From: CAKSST01 sp045535505
Lineage (GTDB): Bacteria > Bacillota > Clostridia > Oscillospirales > Acutalibacteraceae
Length of the DNA: 64,000 bases
Reading direction: 5' to 3'
Assembly (NCBI GenBank): GCA_045535505.1
Contig: JAZSLU010000006.1
Location: 1 to 64,000 of the forward strand
The notes under the pieces are model-generated. The model saw only the letters and a program-made list of their open reading frames with translations, was not told where the DNA came from and made no database searches. Positions 24,633 to 31,558 of the stretch are shown piece by piece. A program made the translations under genes and the position numbers. Numbering within the stretch: position 1 is the stretch's first letter; each line of letters starts with the position of its first letter.

Positions 24633-25973
24633 TTGGCTGAATATAAAAAGAAGAATGTAAAAAAGGTTAAACTTAATAAATCTTCGACGAAAAGCAAGGT
24701 TAAAAATGTACCTAAAAAACCCGAAAAGGTGATAATGACACCTACAAAGAAAACAAAAAATGCTGTTGTAAAACCTAAAACTGCCAAATCTACCACTAAA
24801 AACACTCCACCGAAAAAACACACAAATTTTGTGTCGTATAACGTTATAATTGGTGATAAGGCAAAACAACTTGCAAAAAAAATTAAAAAATTTACTGCTC
24901 TTGCTGTAATAATTGCTATATTGGTTATTGTTTCTTTAGCAACTCCTACGGGTGTCTTTGAATATCTTCAAAATTCATACGTAGCTTTAGGTTCGGGTGA
25001 ATTTCCAAGAGAAATAACAGGTAGTCAAACGGTATCAAGTGAATATAAAAATGATTTGCTTTATGTAGTTACCGACATGGCATATACCGTTTATAACGAT
25101 AAAGGTAAAACTGTTCTTTCCGATACTCACGGTTTTTCTAATCCGTTTATGAAGATTTCAAGCGCCAGAACATTGTTGCTTGACCAAAATGGCACAGACT
25201 ATAAAATTTATAACCTTAATGGTGATGTTGGCGGTGAGACGCTTAAAAGCAAAATAATCACAGGTGATATATCGCGCTGTGGCACATATGCCATTGTTAC
25301 AAAACCTGCTGACTATGCTTCTAGGGTTGAGGTTTACAACAAGCGCAATAAAATGCTTTTTTCGTGGTCATCATCGAAAGAAATTGTGACGGCTGTATGT
25401 CTTTCAAACAACGGCAAGAAAATTGCGGTTGCAACCATATATTCGAATGCCGGTGAATATATATCTAAAGTGTACGTTTTTAATTACAAGAACGCTAACC
25501 CTTTAACCACAGTCGAATATAATCAACCGATATTAATGCTAAAAACGCTTAATGCTAAGGCGTTTGTTAGCATTACAAATTCTAAAATTGATTTTATTAA
25601 ATGGCGCAACGGAGCGGTAACTTCGGTTGAGAATGAAGGTAATGCTATTGGCTTTAGACAAATTTCAAGTTCTGAATTTTTGTTGTTTTGTGAAAGTAAA
25701 ATGAACAATCTTGAAACCAGATGTATTATTTATAACTCTCGATTTGAGCCGGCATCAAGTGTGCTTTTTACAGGCGCTGCCCAAGATGTTTCTTATAGCG
25801 GTGGTAGATTTTTTTGCTTTGACGATAACATTGCCTATGTTTTAAACAAAGAGAGTCAGCTGGTTTGCAGCGTCGAGTGCGGATATTCAGTACAAAACGT
25901 ATTTGCAAAGAACAGTAAAACTATTTTGGCCATCTCTGATACTGAGGTTAAAGAAATTAAAACAGGGGATTGA
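24633..25973 (+). CDS. DUF5711-like membrane-anchored beta-propeller protein
   Basis: A 446-residue protein of unknown function. The first 80 residues are strongly basic (lysine/threonine-rich, cytoplasmic). One membrane segment follows at about 89-108 (ALAVIIAILVIVSLA). An extracellular region of about 330 residues then shows repeated strand patterns such as LLYVVTDMAYTVYNDKG, SARTLLLDQNGTDYKIYNLNG and GTYAIVTKP, like a WD40/PQQ propeller. This is the layout of DUF5711 proteins of Clostridia. The TTG at 24633 follows GGAGGTG. It lies between truA and cvpA on one transcript. A cell-envelope role is inference only. Confidence 0.7.
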   Translation: MAEYKKKNVKKVKLNKSSTKSKVKNVPKKPEKVIMTPTKKTKNAVVKPKTAKSTTKNTPPKKHTNFVSYNVIIGDKAKQLAKKIKKFTALAVIIAILVIVSLATPTGVFEYLQNSYVALGSGEFPREITGSQTVSSEYKNDLLYVVTDMAYTVYNDKGKTVLSDTHGFSNPFMKISSARTLLLDQNGTDYKIYNLNGDVGGETLKSKIITGDISRCGTYAIVTKPADYASRVEVYNKRNKMLFSWSSSKEIVTAVCLSNNGKKIAVATIYSNAGEYISKVYVFNYKNANPLTTVEYNQPILMLKTLNAKAFVSITNSKIDFIKWRNGAVTSVENEGNAIGFRQISSSEFLLFCESKMNNLETRCIIYNSRFEPASSVLFTGAAQDVSYSGGRFFCFDDNIAYVLNKESQLVCSVECGYSVQNVFAKNSKTILAISDTEVKEIKTGD

Positions 25974-25977
25974 TTTT

Positions 25978-26682
25978 ATGGGTATAATACTTGATATAAT
26001 TCTTCTTTCAATTATTGTTATATTTGCGATTATTGGTGCAAAAAGAGGCTTTGCAAAAACTGCTATTGAAACAGTAGGTTTCTTTTTTGCGGTATATCTG
26101 TCTTTTTCGTTGTGTACCCCAATTTCGACTGCTATTGCAGACAAAACTATTAAGCCTGTTATTGTGTCTAAAATTTCCAAGGCTTTACCCGAAACCACAC
26201 AAACCATAACCTCAGAAGCTGCCGAAATTGTTTGGCAATCAATGCCCGAATATGTGCAAAATCTTGCAAACAAGGCTAATATTACTCCTGAGAATATTGC
26301 AACCAAAATTAATGCGATGAGCGTTAAAACAGACGGTGAGGTTATTGCCGATGTTATTACTCAGGATATCGTTATGCCGTTTGTATATAATCTTGTTAAA
26401 ATAATTTGCGCAATTATCTTGTTTGTTGTTTTATTAGTTGCTGCAAAGCTTCTTGCGAAGCTTATAAACTCAATCTTTAAGTTGCCTTTGTTAAAAGGAT
26501 TTAACAAAACGATTGGTGGAGTTTTCGGCACTGCGCAAGGTGTTTTATTTGCTGTGGTTTTGTGTGTTGCTATGTCAGCAATTATAAGTATAAATCCAAA
26601 AGGATTTTGGCTGTTTACAACCGAAAACATTGAGGCTTCAGCTATTTTTAAATGGTTGTCTAATTTAAGTCCATTTAACTGA
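25978..26682 (+). CDS. CvpA family membrane protein
   Basis: A 234-residue membrane protein with four hydrophobic segments and the CvpA domain, typified by the N-terminus MGIILDIILLSIIVIFAIIG followed by AKRGFAKTAIETVG. In E. coli CvpA is needed for colicin V production and bile-salt resistance; in Firmicutes its role is unclear. The ATG at 25978 was chosen because it begins the first membrane helix and follows AGGGGATTG. It is four bases after the DUF5711 gene and 16 before a pgsA paralogue, so an envelope-linked operon is plausible. Confidence 0.85.
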   Translation: MGIILDIILLSIIVIFAIIGAKRGFAKTAIETVGFFFAVYLSFSLCTPISTAIADKTIKPVIVSKISKALPETTQTITSEAAEIVWQSMPEYVQNLANKANITPENIATKINAMSVKTDGEVIADVITQDIVMPFVYNLVKIICAIILFVVLLVAAKLLAKLINSIFKLPLLKGFNKTIGGVFGTAQGVLFAVVLCVAMSAIISINPKGFWLFTTENIEASAIFKWLSNLSPFN

Positions 26683-26698
26683 AATTTGGTGATATAAA

Positions 26699-27253
26699 AT
26701 GAAGGATAACTTAACAATTCCAAATGTAATTTCGCTTCTGCGAATATGCATAATACCTGTATTTATTACACTGTATTTTTCGAGTGAGCCGCATCATTAT
26801 TTGCTTTCTTTGTTGGTCGTAATGTTGTCAGCTGCTACTGATGTTATTGACGGCTTTATTGCACGAAAGTTCAATATGGTGTCTGATGTTGGCAAGGTGC
26901 TTGACCCGATAGCAGACAAGCTTACACAGGTTTCTGTAATTTTTTGTCTTATATTTACTCATCCAAACTTGCTAATAATGGTTGTTGTTCTTTTTACTAA
27001 GGAAATATTGACACTGTTTGCTGCTGTTTATATTTTACGTGGCGGGTTTAAACCAATATCTGCAAAATGGTTTGGAAAACTTGCTACGGTTGTTGTATAT
27101 TTAACGTTTTTCTATGCAATTTATACTGATATTAATCCGCAAATGCCTGTGATTGTGTTAGATGGTCTTGCACTCGCATCGACAATATGCCTATTAATAT
27201 CAATGGCTGGTTATATCAAGGTTTTCTTAAAAACCGATTCTTCTGACAAATAA
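26699..27253 (+). CDS. CDP-alcohol phosphatidyltransferase, PgsA-type (copy 2)
   Basis: A 184-residue membrane enzyme closely resembling the product of 11065-11658. Its intact catalytic motif DVIDGFIARKF...GKVLDPIAD is nearly identical, and the opening NVISLLRICIIPVFITLYF is shared. It should transfer a phosphatidyl group from CDP-diacylglycerol to an alcohol, probably glycerol 3-phosphate. Because two copies exist, one may be a cardiolipin-type or other phospholipid synthase; sequence by eye cannot decide which. It lies between cvpA and the Clp ATPase gene, 14 bp apart. Confidence 0.82.
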   Translation: MKDNLTIPNVISLLRICIIPVFITLYFSSEPHHYLLSLLVVMLSAATDVIDGFIARKFNMVSDVGKVLDPIADKLTQVSVIFCLIFTHPNLLIMVVVLFTKEILTLFAAVYILRGGFKPISAKWFGKLATVVVYLTFFYAIYTDINPQMPVIVLDGLALASTICLLISMAGYIKVFLKTDSSDK

Positions 27254-27267
27254 AGGAGTATTTTTCT

Positions 27268-29559
27268 ATGGTCAAAATGTGTTCAAACTGCAACCAAAGA
27301 CCTGCAGTTGTTTTTGTTTCTGACACCTCTAAGCCCAATACGGAGCCGCGCGGTCTTTGTCTTGTTTGTGCAAAGCAATTAGGCTTTGAGCCAAGCATTG
27401 ACAGCTTTTTGAAAAAAATGAATATTACAGATGATGACATTGAAAACATGAGCACACAGCTTATGGAGATGATGTCTGGTGATGAAAGTGGTGAAATGCC
27501 CGGTTTTGAAATGGGAGGAGCCTCTGTTTTTCCTTTTTTAAATAATATTTTCGGCAATGCACAGCAAAGGCAAGAAGGAGCAAATGACGCAGCCGAGGAT
27601 GCTAAAAAAGACAAGGAAAAGGTAAACGGTAAACATAAAGCTCGTAAATATATAGATATGTTCTGTACTAACCTTAACCAAAAGGCCAAGGACGGCAAGT
27701 TGGATAATGTTATTGGAAGAAACAAAGAACTTGACCGTACAATTCAAATTCTTTGCCGTCGAAGTAAAAACAACCCATGTCTTATTGGTGAGCCAGGCGT
27801 CGGTAAAACCGCTATTGCAGAAGGCCTTGCTTTAAAAATTGTTTCTGGGGATGCCCCCGCAAGATTGCTTGATAAAGAAATTATGCTTTTAGACCTTACC
27901 GGTCTGGTTGCTGGAACTCAGTTTAGAGGTCAGTTTGAAAGCCGCGTTAAAGGTCTTGTTGATGAGGTTAAAAAGCAAGGTAATATAATATTGTTTGTTG
28001 ATGAGGTGCATAATCTTGTCGGTGCGGGTGATTCATCAGAAGGCTCGATGAACGCCGGTAATATCTTAAAGCCGGCGCTATCTCGCGGCGAAATTCAAAT
28101 GATTGGTGCAACAACCTTTAAGGAATATCGAAAATATATTGAAAAAGATGCTGCGTTAGAGAGACGTTTTCAACCGATTGTTATTGATGAACCGTCAATT
28201 AAAGATGCACAGGATATTTTGCTTGGCGTTAAGTGCTATTATGAAGGTTATCATAACGTTACAATTCCTGATGATATTGCTTTGCGTGCGGTTGTGCTTT
28301 CTGAGCGTTATATTAATGACCGATATCTGCCCGATAAGGCTATTGATTTACTTGATGAAGCGTGTTCTTGCGCAAGTCTTCGTAATAAAAGCGTTGACCA
28401 ACTTTATGCAGCTAATAAAAAGATTGCCGAACTTGCTAAAAGGGAAGATGAACTTGCTGCTAATGTTGAAAATCCCAACTACGAAGAACAAGCAAAGGTT
28501 AAGGCAGAACGTGCAAAGTATCAACAAATTGCAACCGACCTTTATACTCCCGCATCAAATACAGTTGTTACCGAAAGCGACCTTGCAAAAGTTATTGAAC
28601 TTTGGACGGGCATTCCGTCGCGAAAGGTTGAAGAAGGTGATTTTGCTAAATTAAAGCACATAGCTGATGATATTAAAAATCAGATTATTGGTCAGGATAA
28701 CGCTGTCGATTTGGTGGCTGCTGCCGTTAAGCGTTCACGTGTTCAGACAACCGCTCACAGAAGACCGGCATCTTTTATCTTTATCGGTCCTACCGGTGTT
28801 GGCAAAACTGAACTTGCAAAGGTTCTTGCAAAACAGCTTTTTGATACTCCGGAAACCTTGATTCGTCTGGATATGACCGAATTTATGGAAAAACACTCTG
28901 TTTCTCGTATTATCGGTTCTCCTCCTGGATATGTTGGTTATGATGATGCGGGTCAGCTTACCGAAAAAGTGCGCAGAAAGCCTTATTCTGTTGTTTTGTT
29001 TGACGAAATTGAAAAAGCACATCCCGATGTTCTTAACATTTTATTGCAAATTCTTGATGACGGTAGGGTGACCGATGCGCAGGGTAGAACAGTAAGTTTT
29101 GAAAACTGTATTGTTATTATGACCTCAAATGCAGGAAGTGACAGAAGCGATTCTCTTATGGGCTTTGGCACTACCGAAAAGCAAGCCTCTGCCGATAAAT
29201 GTATTAAAGCTTTAAAAGAATTTTTGAGGCCTGAATTTATTGCACGTGTTGACGATATTATTGTTTTTGACCCATTGAGTGAAGAAAGCCTTGTTAATAT
29301 TGCTAATTTAATGCTTTGTGAGTTTGGGGAAGTTATGGCGGAAAAAGGCATTGATATTGTTTGGGATAAAAAGGTTTGCAAATATATCGCCACAAAAGCC
29401 AAGGGCAAACAAACAGGCGCTCGTGAACTTCGCACAATTATTAGAAAAGAAATTGAGGATAAGGTCGTAGATATTATAATTTCTAATAATGATACCAAGC
29501 TAAAAGGTGCAAATGTTTGCATCAAAGAGCAAAAAATTGATATTAAGGCAATTTTTTAA
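27268..29559 (+). CDS. Zinc-finger Clp/Hsp100 ATPase (ClpE-like)
   Basis: A 763-residue two-ring AAA+ unfoldase. It starts with a four-cysteine zinc finger (C5, C8, C31, C34: CSNC and CLVC) as in ClpE, then an acidic, Met-rich linker to about residue 115 instead of the usual Clp N-domain. The first ATPase ring has GEPGVGKT (about 174-181), ILFVDEVHNL and a short coiled M-domain. The second has GPTGVGKTE, VLFDEIEKAHPDV and TSNAGSDR. It probably feeds substrates to ClpP; a loop resembling the ClpP-binding LGF motif appears as LMGFG. No CtsR site was found upstream. It ends the cvpA-pgsA operon. Confidence 0.88.
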   Translation: MVKMCSNCNQRPAVVFVSDTSKPNTEPRGLCLVCAKQLGFEPSIDSFLKKMNITDDDIENMSTQLMEMMSGDESGEMPGFEMGGASVFPFLNNIFGNAQQRQEGANDAAEDAKKDKEKVNGKHKARKYIDMFCTNLNQKAKDGKLDNVIGRNKELDRTIQILCRRSKNNPCLIGEPGVGKTAIAEGLALKIVSGDAPARLLDKEIMLLDLTGLVAGTQFRGQFESRVKGLVDEVKKQGNIILFVDEVHNLVGAGDSSEGSMNAGNILKPALSRGEIQMIGATTFKEYRKYIEKDAALERRFQPIVIDEPSIKDAQDILLGVKCYYEGYHNVTIPDDIALRAVVLSERYINDRYLPDKAIDLLDEACSCASLRNKSVDQLYAANKKIAELAKREDELAANVENPNYEEQAKVKAERAKYQQIATDLYTPASNTVVTESDLAKVIELWTGIPSRKVEEGDFAKLKHIADDIKNQIIGQDNAVDLVAAAVKRSRVQTTAHRRPASFIFIGPTGVGKTELAKVLAKQLFDTPETLIRLDMTEFMEKHSVSRIIGSPPGYVGYDDAGQLTEKVRRKPYSVVLFDEIEKAHPDVLNILLQILDDGRVTDAQGRTVSFENCIVIMTSNAGSDRSDSLMGFGTTEKQASADKCIKALKEFLRPEFIARVDDIIVFDPLSEESLVNIANLMLCEFGEVMAEKGIDIVWDKKVCKYIATKAKGKQTGARELRTIIRKEIEDKVVDIIISNNDTKLKGANVCIKEQKIDIKAIF

Positions 29560-29570
29560 GTAAAATTAAC

Positions 29571-29599
29571 TTGACTAAAGCAATGACATGTGCTAAAAT
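29571..29599 (+). promoter_or_regulatory. Sigma-A-type promoter of the tRNA-Gly gene
   Basis: TTGACT, 17-base spacer, TAAAAT (29594-29599). The start would be about ten bases before the mature tRNA. Confidence 0.7.
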
Positions 29600-29614
29600 A
29601 TGTCTTGCTTTTTT

Positions 29615-29689
29615 GCGGGTGTAGTTCAATGGCTAGAATTCCAGCCTTCCAAGCTGGCTGTGTGGGTTCGATTCCCATCACCCGCTCCA
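29615..29689 (+). tRNA. tRNA-Gly (anticodon TCC)
   Basis: A complete cloverleaf of 75 bases with encoded CCA. The acceptor stem is GCGGGTG / CACCCGC, the D arm is TAGTTCAATGGCTA, the anticodon arm is CCAGC-CTTCCAA-GCTGG, and the T arm is GTGGGTTCGATTCCCAT. Anticodon TCC reads GGA/GGG (and possibly all Gly) codons. Confidence 0.97.
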
Positions 29690-29694
29690 AACAG

Positions 29695-29720
29695 CAGTCC
29701 TGCCTTTTTTGGCGGGACTG
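29695..29720 (+). other. Hairpin between tRNA-Gly and tRNA-Arg
   Basis: A 10-bp stem with one G-T pair (CAGTCCTGCC / GGCGGGACTG) and a T6 loop. No T tract follows, so a processing signal or a weak terminator are both possible. Confidence 0.5.
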
Positions 29721-29731
29721 TTATATAATAA

Positions 29732-29808
29732 GCGCTGATAGCTCAGCCGGATAGAGCATCTGCCTTCTAAGCAGAGGGTCGGGGGTTCGAGTCCCTCTCA
29801 GCGTGCCA
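29732..29808 (+). tRNA. tRNA-Arg (anticodon TCT)
   Basis: A 77-base cloverleaf with encoded CCA. The acceptor stem is GCGCTGA / TCAGCGT, whose first pair is a G-T wobble. The D arm is TAGCTCAGCCGGATAGAGCA, the anticodon arm is TCTGC-CTTCTAA-GCAGA, and the T arm is GGGGGTTCGAGTCCCTC. It reads AGA/AGG. Confidence 0.96.
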
Positions 29809-29812
29809 AAAA

Positions 29813-29845
29813 AATAAGACAGTCTTCGGACTGTCTTATTTTTTT
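29813..29845 (+). terminator. Intrinsic terminator after tRNA-Arg
   Basis: A 12-bp stem (AATAAGACAGTC / GACTGTCTTATT) with a stable TTCG tetraloop and a following T tract. Confidence 0.9.
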
Positions 29846-29889
29846 GAAAGGGTTGCACAAACTTGCCAAAATCGACTGTGTAAGAGAAT

Positions 29890-29921
29890 AGTGAAAAGTG
29901 AAGAGTGAAGAGGTAAAAAGT
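29890..29921. repeat. Short purine-rich degenerate repeat
   Basis: Tandem AGTGAA(G/A)-like units (AGTGAAAAGTGAAGAGTGAA, then AGAGGTAAAAAGTAAA) lie between two tRNA terminators. This is a simple-sequence stretch of unknown role. Confidence 0.4.
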
Positions 29922-29955
29922 AAATCGACAAACCTCTGTCGAGATTTGTCGATTT
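29922..29955 (-). terminator. Probable terminator of the tRNA-Leu gene
   Basis: An 11-bp inverted repeat (AAATCGACAAA / TTTGTCGATTT) starts immediately after the tRNA-Leu CCA end on the minus strand, followed by ACTTTTTACC. Confidence 0.6.
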
Positions 29956-30039
29956 TGGTGCGGGCGAAGGGACTTGAACCCCCACGGTAAAACCACCAGA
30001 TCCTAAGTCTGGCGCGTCTGCCAGTTCCGCCACGCCCGC
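29956..30039 (-). tRNA. tRNA-Leu (anticodon TAG)
   Basis: A class II tRNA of 84 bases with encoded CCA and a long variable arm. The acceptor stem is GCGGGCG / CGCCCGC, the anticodon arm is CCAGA-CTTAGGA-TCTGG, and the T arm is GGGGGTTCAAGTCCC. Anticodon TAG reads CTN leucine codons. Confidence 0.96.
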
Positions 30040-30051
30040 ATACTTCTATAT

Positions 30052-30080
30052 TTTTTACCACAAAACAAATAAAATGTCAA
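30052..30080 (-). promoter_or_regulatory. Sigma-A-type promoter of tRNA-Leu
   Basis: On the minus strand TTGACA (30075-30080), 17-base spacer, TAAAAA (30052-30057). Confidence 0.65.
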
Positions 30081-30140
30081 GTTCATAATTGCTTTTACTA
30101 TTGTTTGAAACAAATTATATGTTGTTGAATAAATATATTA

Positions 30141-30169
30141 TTGAATAATTGGAAAAATTATGTTAAAAT
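30141..30169 (+). promoter_or_regulatory. Sigma-A-type promoter of the cytidylate-kinase-like gene
   Basis: TTGAAT, 17-base spacer, TAAAAT (30164-30169), 16 bases before the start codon. Confidence 0.6.
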
Positions 30170-30185
30170 ATTTTTGGGTGATTTT

Positions 30186-30803
30186 ATGAATAAAAAAGTT
30201 ATAATTTGTATTGACAGAGAGTTTGGCAGTGGCGGCCGTCATATTGGCAAACTTGTTTCAGAAAAACTGGGTATTCCTTATTATGACAAGGAACTTATTG
30301 AGATTGCCGCAAAAAACAGCGGATATAGTAAACAGTTCTTTGAAGATAATGATGAACAACCAACAAACAGCTTTTTATATTCTCTTTCAATTGGCGCTTA
30401 CACATTTAACAGTTCGCTTACGGGTGTATCTCAAATGCCAATTACTGACAAGGTTTTTCAAATTCAAAGCGATATTATTAGAGAGGTCGCATCAAAGGAT
30501 TCTTGCGTAATAGTAGGACGTTGTGCCGGAAACATTCTCAGAGATATTGAAGGCGTGTTCACGGTTTTTGTTCATGCAGATATTGACTATCGTGTCAAGC
30601 GTGTTGCTGAGTATGAAAATCTTTCAAAAGAGAAAGCGACTGACCTTGTTAAAAAGACCGACAAAAAGCGTGCAGGATACCATAATATGTATTCTGATTT
30701 GCGTTGGGGCGATGCAAAAGCTTATGATATTTGCATAAACGGCGCTTTAGGTATCGAAAAATCTGCAGATATGCTCGTTTGGGCTATTAATAACATTATT
30801 TAA
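30186..30803 (+). CDS. Cytidylate kinase-like family protein
   Basis: A 205-residue P-loop nucleotide kinase-like protein. The glycine-rich loop is atypical, reading IDREFGSGGRHIGKLVSEKLG, as in the cytidylate kinase-like family (PF13189) of Firmicutes. YYDKELIEIAAKNSG and CVIVGRCAGNIL are also shared with that family. The R-x3-D-K-R-AGYHNMYS portion near 160-175 fits a lid region. The reaction has not been established for this family; phosphorylation of CMP/dCMP is only suggested by similarity. Taken from ATG 30186, which follows GGGTGA and begins the first beta strand. It has its own promoter. Confidence 0.82.
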   Translation: MNKKVIICIDREFGSGGRHIGKLVSEKLGIPYYDKELIEIAAKNSGYSKQFFEDNDEQPTNSFLYSLSIGAYTFNSSLTGVSQMPITDKVFQIQSDIIREVASKDSCVIVGRCAGNILRDIEGVFTVFVHADIDYRVKRVAEYENLSKEKATDLVKKTDKKRAGYHNMYSDLRWGDAKAYDICINGALGIEKSADMLVWAINNII

Positions 30804-30806
30804 AAT

Positions 30807-30835
30807 TTCACAAAAATTACCGCTTTTCGTATAAT
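30807..30835 (+). promoter_or_regulatory. Sigma-A-type promoter of yunB
   Basis: TTCACA, 17-base spacer, TATAAT (30830-30835). A sigma-E match was looked for because yunB is in that regulon in B. subtilis, but only the sigma-A-type match is good. Confidence 0.5.
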
Positions 30836-30859
30836 AATAATTAGAAAGGCGGTAGTTTT

Positions 30860-31549
30860 ATGAGAAGGTTACCTTTAGGTAAAAAACGTTATAATATAAA
30901 ATTGCTGCTGATGGTTATTATAATATTATTGGTTTGTTGCTTTCTTTTAACCGATAAACTTATAAGACCAATTGTTACAAATGCGGCTACTACAAAAGCG
31001 CAGATTGTTATAACCAATGCTACAAATAATGCGGTTAGTGCTTTTTTAGATGATACACAAATTAAATATAACGATATTGCTAATATTAATCGAGATAATG
31101 ACAATTTGATTTCTGCAATTGAAATTGATACTATAAAGCTTAATTATATAAAGTCAAAAATTACCGATGCTATTGTCAATGAGGTTCGAAAAACCGAAAA
31201 GACAACGGTTTCTGTTCCTCTTGGTACATTGACAAAAAACGATTATTTATTAGGTAGGGGACCTTGCGTTAATTTTAATTTGGATATTTCAACTTCGGTT
31301 TCGACCGATTATAAAAGTGAGTTTACAAAAGCCGGAATTAATAACACGTTACATCAAATTATTATTGAGGTAACATCAAAATATTATATTACTTTGCCAT
31401 GGTATCAACGACAAGAAGAGTATGTTACGTCATTTATCATTGCTCAGACAGTTATTGTCGGCAAAGTTCCTGACAATTACACCTCAGTTTATGACGGTGA
31501 GGGTGATCTTGTTGGCGATATTTTTGATTATGGAACCATGGAAAATTAA
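30860..31549 (+). CDS. yunB: Sporulation protein YunB
   Basis: A 229-residue protein with one N-terminal membrane segment (LLLMVIIILLVCCFLLTDKLI, about residues 14-34, flanked by basic residues) and an extracytoplasmic YunB domain. Family features are IRPIVTNAATTKAQIVITNATNNAV, VSVPLGTLTKNDYLLGRGP and the VEVTSKYYITLP-like stretch near 175. In B. subtilis YunB is a sigma-E-dependent mother-cell protein whose loss impairs sporulation mildly. The ATG follows AGAAAGGCGG. It is nine bases from ligA, so the ligase may be read from the same transcript. Confidence 0.88.
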   Translation: MRRLPLGKKRYNIKLLLMVIIILLVCCFLLTDKLIRPIVTNAATTKAQIVITNATNNAVSAFLDDTQIKYNDIANINRDNDNLISAIEIDTIKLNYIKSKITDAIVNEVRKTEKTTVSVPLGTLTKNDYLLGRGPCVNFNLDISTSVSTDYKSEFTKAGINNTLHQIIIEVTSKYYITLPWYQRQEEYVTSFIIAQTVIVGKVPDNYTSVYDGEGDLVGDIFDYGTMEN

Positions 31550-31558
31550 GGTGAGTTT

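Noticed and set aside
28983..29525. Minus-strand open frame of 180 codons opposite the Clp ATPase
   Set aside because: It mirrors the conserved second AAA+ ring codons; no motif or ribosome site supports it.
29846..29955. Mobile element or MITE between the tRNA genes
   Set aside because: Only a short purine-rich degenerate repeat and a terminator hairpin are seen; no terminal inverted repeats, target duplications or transposase.
29615..30039. Phage attachment site in the tRNA cluster
   Set aside because: No integrase of integrative type, no duplicated tRNA 3' end and no phage genes nearby; the xerD-like gene is 9 kb away and of the housekeeping type.
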